DNA of 64,000 nt from Eutreptiella sp. 'Long Island Sound 2002' (GCA_964036045.1 OZ038381.1:100445367-100509366); one strand, 5' to 3'. Positions 48,061-60,340 are shown, numbered from the stretch's first letter. Notes: generated by a model not told the origin, from the sequence alone. A program made the numbers and translations.

Positions 48061-50709
48061 TTCATGGATGCGAGTTTGCTGATGTACAGAGTAGCCACAG
48101 CAGCAACAGCAACAGCAGCAACAATCCTCTCGACTTTCCCCGATTCGATTTGGGGCAATGTACTGGGTGACAGTTTGAGGTCCCGTGAGCCCATAAGTAG
48201 ACGGAATGCCGAGCCAGAAGGCAGGCTGCCTCGCATTGCTGTCCAGGCCCCTTTCCCCTCGTATTTTTTGCACAACCCACGTGGATCATTTTTGTCATCC
48301 AGGCAGTCCCTTGGGGGGAATAGGTGCGCAGGGTGAAGGCGGGCACTAATGTTCGGGCGAGGCTGCCGGACAGACGCCTGTCAGGGGCGCCATATCCATC
48401 TGCTGACAGGCAGTATTGTGCAAGGGACGGGGCGGAGAATGGGGCAGACCACATGCAGAGCACTGGTGTCCTCTTGGTATGTAGCATACCTGATCCACAC
48501 ACCCTGTGGCCACCTTGACCTATCTTGCAATTTTTCATTCGTACTAAAGCTGAGTTTCTGGGCAATTTGTGTCAGAGCTCCACCGCACCCCAGTGCTAGC
48601 ACGGCGAATACGTCTGTTTATCAACCTGTGAGCTTCTTCATTGAGCTTCTCTCATTACCACAGTGTATTTATGTATCTCTTTGTCGGACGCCCCGATACA
48701 AGCAGCACTTTGCTTTGCTTTGCTTTGGAGCATTTGGCCTGCATTTTAGAAGAAGCCAAGTCAGTAGGGCAATTCGACAAGCCAACCAGATCCAAGGTGT
48801 TTTTTCAATGGATGCTCAGGGATTTCTTCCAGTTGGGAAAATGTGGAGTGCAAGCACTGTCAAATATCCGCCCCCCACCAGCATGGGCTGCTGTCGGTTG
48901 GCTCACGCCTGCCATTGTTAGCCTGCAAGCAGACCAATTACTGGCGGGGGGGGGGCTGACCACTTTTTGCCTCTGTCCGCATATTGAGTGACGTACCATG
49001 ACTTTTTTCCACCGCACAAACTCCTTGGCAACTTGCAGGATTTTGCGTGTGTCCTTTTGCATCCAAATGACCGCATTCTGTGCAGATACTCTAGTTTCAA
49101 ACACTGGGCTAGACTAGGCCGCAGGTTAGGGCAGCTTCTGGGTTTGGGTACGCCTGCGAGTACTCTGGTGGCAGCGACACACTTTCTGGACATTGCCTTG
49201 TCCGGCAAGCAACCCGCAGAAACAGGATCGATGTTGCAGGTCACGAGACAAGGGCCATGCAGTGGTGTGTTCTGGAACTAGCACTTTCGCAGCTGCACTC
49301 CTGTTGTGCCCTAGAGCCATGATTGTCCACTTGGACCCTGCCAAGGGGAATGGACAATACCTACACAGCACTTCAGACTGGCTCGTCCTAAGAATGCCGA
49401 GGAGATGTGAAGCAGTGCTCAGGGGTCAGGGAGTAGTGGATAGTGATGTGCAGCAGCTGTTGGGGCTTTGCAGTGGCTAAAGACAAAGCCTCTTGTTCCT
49501 CGGAAACTACAGTACACTTTGCTGCACGGCCACGGTGAGATGCTGGAGAGGGCCGTTCAGATTGTCAAGGGGTTGCTGGTTGGTGTGCTTAGAGTTTCCT
49601 TAGAGTTTTGGCCCCTCCACTTTTGTTGTGCCGTTGACCTATAACCCATAGTCAACGACTGATGCTTCTTTAGTCGCGACATATTTGGCCTTGCAGTACT
49701 ACTGCCTGTCGCCGGTACCCCACATTACCTTTTAACCTAGTCTTTGCCCTCATCGAAAGCTCAGACACGGCCCCTTCTGATCAGAAGCAGATATCAGCCA
49801 CCATCTTGTCATGTGCCTGCTGTGCTTGTGCTCATGCCATGTTCCTGCCATGCTACCCCCCATGTCAAAAATCTGGAATGTGCAGCATGCGTATTCCTGG
49901 TAATGTTGTACGAACAGCATCAGGGTGACTGAACGAGTATCCAGCATTTAGTTTGAATCGATGTCAATGCTCTGTGATTGGTGCTCTTGAGGATTGCAAA
50001 GGCTGCCATTGCATATGCTTATTTGCGCAAGCAGCATGCATATGCACAACGCATGCACAAGGTGCAAGAATACACACAACTTGTGGATTGGTGGGTGTTT
50101 GTAGCATATGCAGGCTGGCTACAGCAATGGTGCAACCGAGGACAACCCAGTGGCAGCTGTCCCAGCCTTTGACAGTATGATGCAGTGCGATGCGGTGTGT
50201 GACAATGTGGTGATTGGGTGTTGCTGGAGTCAAGGTGAAATCAGGGCTGGGGCACGCGAACCATCTTGAACTGGCACAAGGGAGTGTGCCACTAGGAGGA
50301 GTCGTTCTGGCCAGGGCTCTTGGTGTGGAGGCCAGGCGACGGATGGGGTGCCTATCCCAAGGGGGGGGGGTGACAATGTGGCATAGGGGGTTTTGTGAAA
50401 CTGTGCTTTTTGGCAAGTGCTTGTAAAGAGTTTCAAGACACACCCCAGCCACACAGCCTCGGTGGCCAATGGCCACCATGAAAGGACGTTCAGGCGAGGC
50501 GTGGTTCAGTCGTTGACCTGGTTGTGCATTACCCTCCTCAGGAGCAGGGTGGGGGGAGGAGGGGGCGCCTTATGGAGAGTGGGGGTAGGTGAGGGCGGTA
50601 GTCGGGGTCAGGAGCCCCCTTGCTTGGGGGCGTCCTAGCATATCATATGGCATGGCCGGCCAATATGCAATCTCGCCGGTGACGCCATTGTGCCCCCCCC
50701 CCCCTCCCC
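48061..50709. other. No gene recognised
   Basis: Mixed-composition DNA with short frames on both strands, a CAGCAA-type microsatellite near 48097-48122 and a CTTTG microsatellite near 48708-48727. Nothing supports a gene or RNA. Confidence 0.5.
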
Positions 50710-51670
50710 ATGTCCAGGCATGCGCTCTCATACCTATCATACCTACAGCTCACAGGAGCTATCACTCCTGAGCGTGCGTCACGCATAGTGGTGGTAAGCA
50801 CCCCAGAGGGGCAGCGCACCCCACTACCGACGCGCAGCTCGGAGCAGCCTCCACACGAAAAGGGACGCGACATCCCCCCGGGGATAGCAAGGATGTTGCA
50901 GCAGATCCGGATGCCCCCAGCAAGGCCACAACCGCTACAGCCCCGAAGGGAACCACGGCCCAACGAGCGGACTTCACGCACCGCCGTCCTGCCCACCGGC
51001 CCTCCGATGGGGTTCAACGTAACTAGCACCCCGTCTCCGCGGGTGCTGAGCAGGCCAGGGCAATTCTCGCCATTTCCGGCATGGTCGCCGGCGGTGACTT
51101 CCAGTTGGCACTCCGTGCGGCACGTGACCCCGGAGCATTGGTCGCCCGCATGCACACCAGGGGGGGGGGTCTAACCGACAGCAGGATTCACCTCACCTGC
51201 CCCCTGTCCTGCTGGCGCCCCTATTTGAGAGCGCAATGTCTACCCCGCGAAGGGAAAGCACCCAGAGTGCGTCTGATGAGGACGTGCAACAGTATGCCGT
51301 CCGGTGTTCTACCCCCCCCGATCTGCCCCCCACCCTGCTGGCGCCACTTTTTGAGAGCGTGATGTCTGCCTCGCGAGCGGGCAGCACTCATCGTGAGTGC
51401 GATGAGGACATGGGTCAGTATGAAGTCCAGTACTCTACCCCACCCTCCGTGGGGGAGTGGCCCCCTAACCCCTTTACCTTTCCCTCTCTTCGCGGAGCAC
51501 AGCGTCTCTGCACGGAATTGCCTGGCATGGCCCGACAGGGCCAGGGATGGGTTCGTGACCCCCATGCACGACACTCCACCATGCTGTACAGCATGCAGGA
51601 AGGTGCTCTGTCTTCCAACAGCGCGGAGGGGCTCATGAAGCATGGACGGGCCTCACGTGAGGCAACCTAA
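50710..51670 (+). CDS. Possible proline-rich repetitive protein, frameshifted at a G run
   Basis: Frame 50710-51174 and frame 51236-51670 (open upstream to 51128) become one if the ten-G run at 51160-51169 is one base off. The first part is Pro/Arg/Ser-rich and probably disordered. The second contains two in-frame 42-residue repeats (51197-51322 and 51323-51448) that start LPP.LLAPLFES.MS and contain DED..QY.V..STPP. Substitutions between the copies keep the frame and spare the hydrophobic positions, which favours coding. No known domain; it may be part of a mobile element or a host gene exon. The start at 50710 is simply the first ATG. Confidence 0.35.
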
Positions 51671-53223
51671 AGGACGGAGGGGGGAGCCTCTTGTCATACA
51701 GGGCGGCAGCTCTCCAGAAACCCGCGCGACTTGCCCCTTGGGTGAGTCTGGGGGCTGGAATGGGTAGAAGCCCCATGGACTATTGCTCCTTAATATGATT
51801 TCCTTCCATTGTGCCCCTTGCAGGTGGCCGTCAGATTGGCATCCAAATACAAGTACGAAGGAAGCAGTGCTCATTTCGTCAGCCTTTGGGCTACAGGGGC
51901 TGCACCCGTGCTACCCCCTCTCCTTGGGCAAAGCATATCGGCAAAGTTTCTGCGGGCACGTGCTGGGTGACTCAATATCAAAACACCAAAAACACCCTTA
52001 CAAGTGCACCCACGTAGAACCCTGCCTTAAACACCCTCTAGCTCTGAAGCTCACTGTAAATAGAATGCATCAACCCGAGCCCTGGCTCCGACAAAACATG
52101 GCAATATCGGTAGCATTGAACGATCCACACAAACGTGGATTGTTGTCGCCTACTTGGGTAGGGTGTTCCTAGGCCAGGGTATCGGTTCAAAACCATGCAA
52201 TATGGCCATTTTTGCAACTTCGACACCAAGACAACATGGGGTGCAATGACTTGCTTGATTACTTTGCAAGTATGCTCGTCAATGGGTCATGATTGCCAAT
52301 CCATCAAGCACACAACAGTTTGCAAGTGCTGAATTCAATTTGTTGGAAAATCAGTGCATGAGACATATTTCATCAATCACCTTTGTCCATCTAGAGCAAA
52401 TCCAGGGCTGCCTCAGTTTGTCTTTCCAAGAGCCATTATCGTTGATTTAGAGCTTTCAGAGGATGGCTTTTTTTTTTACCGCTATCGCATGCCTTGGACC
52501 TTGAACCTTCCCACTTGCAATCTGGATTGCATCCCCAGTCAGTCTGGTATCTCGGTCATAGGCTGCAGAACAGGAGGGGTTTGAAGGGCCAACAAGCATT
52601 TTGAAGAGAATAGTAAGAATATCGGTCCTAATGTCCCCAGCTGAGCATCATTTGTGGAGGCCGATGTTTGCCAAGCTCCCCCGAAAAAATTTCCACCACT
52701 TACAGTCAATGCCGTACAAAATTCTAGAGATTTGCCAAAATATTTAAGTCCCGGCACAAGGTGTTGTTGTCCGCAAAAAAAACAAATACGCGAAAAATAT
52801 TTTTTGGTGTCATGCCCAAGGGGGGCGGCCTATTCGAATTCCCGACCCCTCCCCTCCAGACCAGCAACCGCAAGCGCACCGCGCGGGCGACGGCGGCCAA
52901 CATGGAACACTACAAGCAAGCCACAACCCAAACCCAGTCCACTAGGTAGTAGGCGCTAAAGCCCTGAACCCGCAGCCAGCTGGCCTCTGCTGACCCAGAC
53001 CAGGGAGGTGAGGGACAGGCACAATGGAGGGAACATGGCATCAGCCCGGCACATTCATTGGAATTGGAGCGGCAATGAAGGCTGCGGGGCACGCGCGGCT
53101 GGAGCTAAGTGGCGTGTCCACACCTGACCATTTGAGGCCCTCCCTCCGGACCCCCCAAAGTTTTTGAACCCGTCTTTCTCCGAATTGAGATATTGGGCAA
53201 AATGGGCGGCGCCGCAAGCGCCG
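51671..53223. other. No gene recognised
   Basis: Anonymous DNA; short frames on both strands without domains or repeats I can support. Confidence 0.5.
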
Positions 53224-53415
53224 AAAATCACCTCGAAGAGAGGTTGTTAGATCAACCACAGGCGCGAGGGTCGCATACCCCCCCCCCTTTTTGGGGTTGT
53301 TCGCGTAGCATACCCCAACGTATGGTTTCCAACGTATAACCCCTTGTAAAATCATCATTTTAGGACCAAAAAATGATCCCCCAATGATTTTTTGGTTTTT
53401 GACCTTCATCCCCCC
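53224..53415. repeat. Diverged direct repeat, copy 1
   Basis: AAATCACCTCGAAGAGAGGTTGTTAGATCAA ... a C run, TTTTGGGGTTGTTCGCGTA ... ACCCCTTGTAAAATCATCATT ... a C-rich tail; parallels 53836-54055. Confidence 0.65.
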
Positions 53416-53835
53416 CCCCCCCCCCGCACCTGGTGGCCAAGGCCAAAGCACAATCAGCAGCCACCTGGAGTGGTACAGAACTGGTTTGCGCTGCAGTGTA
53501 GCAGGGCAAAACACTGAACTGAGTGGTGATGACCATGCGCCTGTGACACGGGGGCGTATGCGAGCCCAGTATCCGTTGGCTCATGGCCCCGCACTTGGGT
53601 ACCCCTTTTGGGGGGGGGTCAAAACTTCTTTGCATATTGTGGCCGTTGTGTGTGTATTTGGACCTCGGTCCCGAAGAAGTTTTTCTTGTATATTGACCCC
53701 ATGACCCATGGCGGGTGTCGGGGGTCCCAACTCCAGGTAACCCCAGGCGGCCCCCGCCATATGGCCCCTTGCCAATGAGGAGTTGGCCGTTTTCACACCG
53801 GATAGGTTGTTTAGTGGCACGTGAAAGTCTTTTGA
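53416..53835. other. Spacer between diverged repeats
   Basis: Begins with a C run of about 16 bases (53411-53426). No credible gene. Confidence 0.45.
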
Positions 53836-54055
53836 AATCACCTCGCAGAGGTTGTTAGATCAAAGCCAGGCAGGCGTATATAGGGGAAAACGCCACATAC
53901 ACCCCCATTTTGGGCCTTTTTAGGCCTATTTGCGTACCCTACCCCAAGGGGTTGAAATTGTTAGTTTAACCCCTTGCAAAATCATTATTCTGTACAATAA
54001 ACGCACCCCCCAACAAGTTTTTGGTTTGGACCCCCCCCCCAGACCCCCCCCCCCC
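53836..54055. repeat. Diverged direct repeat, copy 2
   Basis: AAATCACCTCGCAGAGGTTGTTAGATCAA, then CCATTTTGGGCC, TTTGCGTACCCTACCCCAA, AACCCCTTGCAAAATCATTATT and a poly-C tail, the same order as copy 1 with many differences. Confidence 0.65.
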
Positions 54056-54455
54056 ACTTGAAACCCACCTTTTTTAGACTGGTGGTCGCGGTGGGTGAGG
54101 CGAATGACTCGTTGTGGGTCTGCGTCTTGCTTAGTTCGTTAGCTGTGATACACCGTTAGCCCGCCCCACAGTGGCACGTGGAGGCGGTGGGATGAACTCC
54201 ACTGCTTGTAGCGGAGCGGGTCCACAATAGCGCACTTGCCAGCACACAGTGAGCACTGCGTGCCCCAAACTCTGTCGTTCCATCCTCCGTTGGTTCCTGT
54301 ACCTCGCTTACAATTTGTGTTCTTACTCCCTCCTCACCCGCTGTGCCCTCCCCCCTTGACCACACCTCACCCTCCATGACCTGCCCCAGGTGGGTACCAC
54401 GGAGAGGGACCCAAGCCCCGTTGTGAACGGGGTGTCGGCCGCCGGCAGCGGCCCA
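54056..54455. other. No gene recognised
   Basis: Left flank of the 3.0-kb transposon. A small stem CCCCGTT-GTG-AACGGGG lies at 54417-54433. Confidence 0.5.
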
Positions 54456-54491
54456 TGGGATGCAGCGTTCTAGGGCGTGGTGCGGAACCCC
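54456..54491 (+). repeat. Left terminal inverted repeat
   Basis: Starts TGGGATGCAGCGTTCTAGGG; perfect match over 36 bases to the reverse complement of the right end. Confidence 0.93.
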
Positions 54492-54632
54492 CCCAATTTT
54501 GGGTGTTGTTAATATGGTTGGAACCCGGAATTTCACATGTTACATGGGTGCACTATGATGCAACAATGTGCCTTCCATGTTTCGTTCTCTCGATATTGCC
54601 CGTCTTGCACTTTTTGCGATTTGATCTTTGTG

Positions 54633-54784
54633 TGCTCTAACTAGTTAGAACGGGGTTAGAACGGGGCTAGAGCACTAGTTATCGCGTGGGTTATCGCGCG
54701 ATAACCTAGTTATCGCGGGGGTTATCGCGGGGGTTATCGCGCGATAACTAGTTATCGCGCGAGTTATCACGTAGGTTATCGCGC
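54633..54784. promoter_or_regulatory. Left subterminal motif cluster
   Basis: A GTTAGA/CTAACT block (54633-54674) followed from 54678 by about eight GTTATCGCG words and two CGATAAC words, including two full GTTATCGCGCGATAAC palindromes. It ends eight bases before the transposase ATG at 54793. Likely transposase binding sites and possibly part of the gene's promoter (inference). Confidence 0.8.
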
Positions 54785-54792
54785 TTCATTTT

Positions 54793-57077
54793 ATGTTTCC
54801 CCTTTTCGCTTTAGCTCTCAAAGCTTTCATATTCTTCGTAATGGCCCTTGCTGCTGCCCACGCTTGGTGCGAGCACCATCAAAAGCTCCTTGGGGTCCGT
54901 CGCCTTGGCGGTCCTGAGGGGTTTACGATGGGTGATGCCAATGTGAGGCGCCCTGTGGCGACCCGCTTTGAACATGGTGTGGACTTTGGACTCCTTGTCC
55001 ATAAGTCCCCCTTCATGGCGGACAAGCGAGACCCCCTGGTTCTCAGCAACTACATCTTCAAGTTGCTAGAGGTAAATCCAGGGGTTGCTGGATTTTTGAT
55101 CCAGCTTCATACCGAGGATGTGGACGCGGTGGTGGAGTCCGTCACCGCTCATGCCGAGAAGGGTGCGGGGACGAAGACGACCCTCTATGTGGGTCAGGAG
55201 GAGGAGGAGGAGGAAGTGGAGGAGGAGGAGGAGGATGCGGGGGGGGTGGGGGCTCGGGGGAGGAAGGAGAAGCCCCACAACACCCTCATGATTAGTGTCC
55301 AGAAGGTAAGGGTGAGACCTGGTAAGGGGAAGGGGAAGTCGGATGGTTGGTTCCCCCAACCCCTCACCCACAACACCCGCCGGGTCTGCATTGACGACCC
55401 CGAAAACAAGCTCCCCATGCACTCCCTTTGCCCCACAAGGGAGTGGGAGCGTGAGTGGTATGGGGTCACCACTCCCAACATTATTTCGGGGCAGGGGGTG
55501 ATTCTTTTTCCATTTGGGGCAACACCCCCCCTTATTGGGGAGGCGGAGGAGGTGGTTGCCGCCGAGCCCTTGGGGGCCTTTAATAGGGACCCCAATGACC
55601 TTGTGCTCACGGTGGGGGGAAAGCTGGTGGTCAACCACCTCCTGGAACACGATTTTTTGAGTGACATTCAGCTGCAAAGTCTTTTGGATGATTTGGATAG
55701 GGTGCCTCTCTCAGAGAAGGCACCCATTTTCAATGAGAACCCCCCCATTGTCGGCAGGCCCCAAGATTCTGGGACCCGCCGCACATTGTATGGCAACTAT
55801 GGGGGTGCCAACCACCACAAGCACAACCCCCACAAGCTCCATGATCTGCCAGTCCTCAAAAGGGTGGCAGATCGTGTGCTTGAGACCGCGAAGAAGACTG
55901 TGGTGGGGGGGGTCGGATGGAGCTGCACCATCATTATTTCAGTTGATGCGACTTCCTTGTGGAAGGCATCCTCTACCCGTGCGGATGTATGGGTTAATGT
56001 ATGGGGGGGGGGGGGAAATATGCTTCGAAGGTGAAGCTATGGGCCTCATGGTTTTGCATGGATGGCGGGGATGAACAGGCTTTTTTGAGAAGCCTGGACA
56101 TCTCCGCCAACCTCAACCAAGAGGTGAGGGATGTGGAAGAGGACGTTGTCCTCTTTCAAAACCAATTTTTGACTTGCACTGTCATTTTGACAGGGGATGG
56201 GAAGGGGATGCAAGCAATGGGGGGGGCTGGGTCTAAGTGTTGGTTGTGCAAAGACCCCAATGGGATTGTTGAGCAAAGGGGGGTGGAGTCCACCTCAAGA
56301 TGGGGGGCATTCTTGAGAAGTGTGACCCCTGATAGGCGGCCGGGGGACTACCAACATGCAGCATGCCGCATCCTAAACGGCATTGCAAAGCGCATTGAGA
56401 CCACCCTTCAGGCCCTCCCCCCTGGTACCCCTGGTAAGGCCCAAGCTCTTGCAGCTTTGCAGACCTTCAAACAAGCCCTCAAGAATGAGACCTCAGGCAT
56501 CCCTCTCAGGGAACGCCTCCCTTCGGCCTCGAGGGCCACAGAAAAAGATTTCGATCTAACAAGCACCAAGGTTTTCTTCACCTCCCCCCCCTTCCAAAGG
56601 CAATTTGTAGATTGCCTCAAAGAGCATGTCCCCACAGTGAGGACCCCTGGGGGACCTATGTTATGGGTTGTTGTGCATGTCATGGTGAAATGCATTGAGG
56701 GTTTGTATGAGCTTTGGAGGGTGAGGGAGTTGTACACTCTAACCCAAGTGGAACGCCACCGTGCGTTGACCACAAAATTTTCAAAAGCGTGGGGAGACTC
56801 AGGTTGGTCCCCCACCAGGTGGATCCATTGGTGCTTGGCACATTCCACCTTTTTTGCCGAGAAATGGAGGAACATTTTTCAGTTTTCCTCCATCCCAACG
56901 GAGTATCGGCATGGGCCTTACAAAAGGAGGCTCAAAAATTGTTTTAAGGGTTGGTCCTTGGTGAGGCCAAGTGTGTCCCTCCGCCACATGCACCATTGCA
57001 TGTCCATGAACGCCCTGGAGCAAGGGCTTTTGGGACTGGAGGCAGCCAAGGCCTCAGACATTGATGACTTTGTATGA
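54793..57077 (+). CDS. Transposase with RNase H-like core, frameshifted at poly-G
   Basis: Frame 54793-56034 (ATG start, hydrophobic first 20 residues) and frame 56001-57077 overlap at a run of 13 G (56003-56015); changing that run by one base joins them into a product of about 760 residues. In the first part: a Glu-rich stretch (about residues 135-148) and IIISVDATSLWKAS with D385, a likely first catalytic residue. In the second part: VILTGDGKGMQAMGG with D66 followed by CWLC (C80, C83), then HWCLAHSTFFAEKW and a basic helical tail ending in DDFV. A D..., 'GDGK...CxxC', ...H/E arrangement is typical of a large group of cut-and-paste transposases in protists and animals. Exact family not recognised. 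It lies between the subterminal clusters of the element, so it is its own transposase. Confidence 0.65.
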
Positions 57078-57147
57078 AAAACGACCACACATGCTTTGTG
57101 CCAAGTGTTTTGTGTTGTTTGTCCTAGGGAGGGAGGGAGGAGGGGTG

Positions 57148-57269
57148 CGCGATAACTACACGCGATAACTACGCGATAACTGAGTTATCGCGCGATAACT
57201 AGCGCGATAACTAGTTAGAGCAAGGTGCTCTAACTGCGTTCTAACTCTGTTCTAGCTGTGCTCTAACTC
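57148..57269. promoter_or_regulatory. Right subterminal motif cluster
   Basis: GCGATAAC words (57148-57214, mostly in the reverse orientation to the left cluster, with one full palindrome), then CTAGTTAGAGC and several TCTAACT/GTTCTA words to 57269. Mirrors the left end, as expected for transposase binding sites. Confidence 0.8.
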
Positions 57270-57427
57270 TTTGACCCCCCCCCCCCCAAAAAAACCACCC
57301 CTACAATGAGGGTTATGGGGGGAAAGAAAGGGGATGGGGGGTTTTTGAGGGTGCTGAATCCATTTTTTTAGGTGGTTTGCCCCAAAATTGAGGGTAGGTG
57401 GGTGTTCCAGAAATTGCGTTCTAACTA

Positions 57428-57463
57428 GGGGTTCCGCACCACGCCCTAGAACGCTGCATCCCA
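57428..57463 (-). repeat. Right terminal inverted repeat
   Basis: Ends CCCTAGAACGCTGCATCCCA; reverse complement of the left end. Confidence 0.93.
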
Positions 57464-57672
57464 CACCTAGAGTACGGGGTGGGAGGTGCATGCATGCCCC
57501 GCCAAGGTGAGTTCGGCGAACTAGCTGGTGACACAACCCATGCGACAGCGGTGCTTAGGCCCCTTTTGGGATCTGCACCGATGCTCGTGGCATGGGTTTG
57601 GGCAATCCTGTACTCGGTGTGGGCATGTGGACCATGTTGTATTTGCTCTCATATTCCCCCCCTTGTGCATAG
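57464..57672. repeat. 200-bp direct repeat, copy 1
   Basis: CACCTAGAGTACGGGG onward, with GGTGCATGCATGCC, GGTGAGTTC, ACAGCGGTGC, TGTACTCGGTGTGG and GTATTTGCTCTCATA before a C run. The second copy is at 60521-60732. It starts exactly at the transposon end. Confidence 0.85.
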
Positions 57673-57899
57673 TCGTCACCTGTACATAGTATGTGGGGGC
57701 GGGGGCGATGGAACCGCCACTTTCCGTTTTGTGCTTTACTCCGGCAGTTGGATATTGAGCTTCTCCTGCGGGTTGCTGGCTGGACAAGGTGGTTCATTAG
57801 GATGTTGAACAGGCATGCGTCCCCACAGGTGGTTCCTGGCTCGTTTGGTGGTTCACGTGCCCTCGCGTCCCTTGAGCACTGGATAGGTTCTATGAAGGA
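57673..57899. other. Unassigned, one open frame
   Basis: A 75-codon plus-strand frame (57691-57918) starts at an ATG and has reasonable composition but no recognisable domain; treated as unproven. Confidence 0.4.
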
Positions 57900-60340
57900 T
57901 GTGCCACCGCTTGCATGAATGTGCGGTGCATCCTTCCAGTGGATGCATGAATGTGTGGTACATTGTGCAGCTACACCGGTGCCTATGTGGCACATGATAC
58001 ACTTGCATGCATGGGTGCATAACATATTATGCAATGGTATGCATGCATATGTGGCACATAATGCAACTGTATGCATGCCTGTGTGGCAGACTAAGCACTG
58101 CATGCATAGCAGCCTAGCAGATACAACTTGTGTAGCATAGTATGCGACTGCATGCATACATGTATGACAGATTATGCGAATGCATTCATGCCTGTGTGGC
58201 AAATACAACCCATGTAGCAGCGTATGCGACTGCACGCATACTTGTGTGGCAAATCATGCACATGGATTCATGCCAGTGTGGCAGATACAGCGTGTGTAGC
58301 AGAATATGCGACTACATGCCCTGCATGCATGACTGTGTGGTAGATGATGCAACCCCATGTGTGGCAGATTATGCAATTGCTTGCATGCCTGTGTGGTAGA
58401 TAGTGCAGTGCGTGCATGCCTGCATGGCAGATTATGCAACTGCATGGGTGCCTCTGTGGCCGGTTATGCAAGTGCATGCATGCGTATGTCGCACATGCCA
58501 CTTTTAAAGCATAATGTGGCGGATTGTGCAACCACATTTGTGGCAGATTATGTTGCAACATGCGTGCCAAGGTGGCGAATAATGCAGTGCATGCATGCTT
58601 GTGTGGCAGACTGTGCACCTACATGCATGCCTGTGTAGCAGAGACAGCTTGTGTAGCAGAATATGCAACTTCAGGTATACCTGTGTGACCGATTATGCAA
58701 ATGCATTCATGCCCGTGTGGCACATACAACCTGTGTTCAAAATGTGCGACTACATGCATACGTGTGTGGCAGATTACGCAATTGTATTCACGATTGTGTG
58801 GCATATGCAGCATGTGTAGTAGATTGTACGGCTCCATGCGGCTGCTTGCCTTCTTGTGTGGCACAGAATGCCGTGCATGCATGCTTGTGTGGCGGATTTT
58901 GCAAATAGATGCATGCTTGTGTGGCAAGTACAGCATCTGTCGCAGCATCTGGGACCGCATGCACCGCGTGCAAGCCTGTGTGGCGGATTATGTGATTGCA
59001 TGCATGCGTGTGTGGCTCACCATGTAGTGCATGTGTGGCAAATTATGCCACTGCATGCCTTCCTATGGGGCAGATAGTGCAGTGTGTGCATGTCTGCATG
59101 GCAGATTATGCAACTGCATGTCTTCTTGTCTGGCCGGTTATGCAAATGCATGCATGCATGCCGGTGTCGCACATACCACTTGTAAAGCATACTGTGGCAG
59201 ATTGTGCAACCACATGTGTGGCACATTATGCTGCTACATGTGTGGCGCTGTGGCGGATAATGCAGTGCGTGCATGCCTGTGTGGCAGACTGTGCGGTTGC
59301 ATGCATGCGTGTGTAGCACAGACAGCTTGTGAGCAGAATATGCAACTGTATGTATACCTGTGTGAGAGATTATGCAAATGAATTCATGCATGTGATGCAG
59401 ATACAACCCGTGTGCAAAATGTGCGACTACATGCATACGTGTGTGGCACAACGCAGCTGTATTCATGATTGTGTGGCATATGCAACATGTGTAATAGCGT
59501 GTATGGCTGCATGCGGCTTGCCAGCTTGTGTGGCAAAGAATGCTGTGCCTGCATGCCTTTGTGGCGGATTTTTGCAGCTACATACATACTTGTGTGGCAG
59601 ATAAAGCATGTGTCACAGCATCTGGGACCGCAAGCATCCGCGTGCAAGCCTGTGTGGCGGAATATGTGATTGCATGCATGCGTGTGTGGCACACCATGTA
59701 GTGCATGTGTGGCAAATTATGCAAATGTATTCATGCTTGTGTGGCAGATAGAACATGTGTGGTAGAATGTGCGACTACATGCAGCTGCATGCATGCATGT
59801 ATGGCAGAGAATGTTGTGCATGCATGCCTGTGTGGCGGTTTTTGCAACTCCGTGCATGCCTATGTGGCAGGTACAACATGTGTAGCATCATATGGGATGC
59901 ATGCAATCGCATGCCAGCCTGTGTGGCACATTATGTGACTACATGCATGCGTGTGTGGCACACCATGCGGCCTGTGTGGCAGATTATGCCACTGCATGCC
60001 TGCCTATGGGGCACAACCAACTTGCCTAGCAGATTGTGCGACTATATGTGTGGCAGATACAAGTTGTGTAGCACAATGTACGACTGCATGCATACCATTG
60101 TGACAGATTATGTAGATGCATCCATGCCTGTGTGGCAGGTACAGCCTGTGTAGCAGAATATGCGATTACATGCATGCCTGTGTGACTATTTATGGAGATG
60201 TGTTCAAGCTCGTGTGCCAGGTACACCTTGCATAGCAGAATATGTGACCACAGGCATGCTTGTGTGGCAGAGACACAATGTGTAGCGAAATATGTGACTC
60301 CCTCCCTCCCTCCCTCCTTCCCTCTTGCGCACATGCAAGC
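57900..60340. repeat. Degenerate minisatellite with 678-bp higher-order period
   Basis: Built of words such as TGCATGCATGCCTGTGTGGC and AGATTATGCAACTGCATGCA at a spacing of roughly 50 bases, strongly diverged. A larger period is visible: CGCACAT.CCACTT(T/G)TAAAGCATA at 58490 and 59168, then the same series of variant units up to CTGGGACCGCA (about 58949 and 59626), offset 677-678. A partial third copy runs to about 60200 (TATGGGATGCATGCAATCGC at 59890). Many open frames on both strands come from the repeat. Confidence 0.9.

Larger units (their letters stand above)
54456..57463 (+). mobile_element. 3.0-kb DNA transposon with 36-bp perfect TIRs
   Basis: The first 36 bases (54456-54491) are the exact reverse complement of the last 36 (57428-57463). 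Inside each end lie clusters of GTTAGAGC/CTAACT words and of the palindrome GTTATCGCGCGATAAC, in largely opposite orientation at the two ends. One long transposase gene fills the middle. The sequence immediately right of the element is the start of a 200-bp repeat whose other copy (60521) reads CGGCCCACCTAGAG without an insert; the left flank ends CGGCCCA and the right begins CACCTAGAG, compatible with a 2-bp CA duplication, but left-flank homology is too short to be sure. Subterminal repeats of this style occur in Zisupton/KDZ and CACTA elements; family open. Confidence 0.88.

Noticed and set aside
55066-55677. Minus-strand frame of 203 codons
   Set aside because: Shadow of the transposase gene, Leu/Pro-rich from the Glu codons on the other strand.
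57555-58235. Minus-strand frame of 226 codons
   Set aside because: More than half lies in the degenerate minisatellite; no domain.
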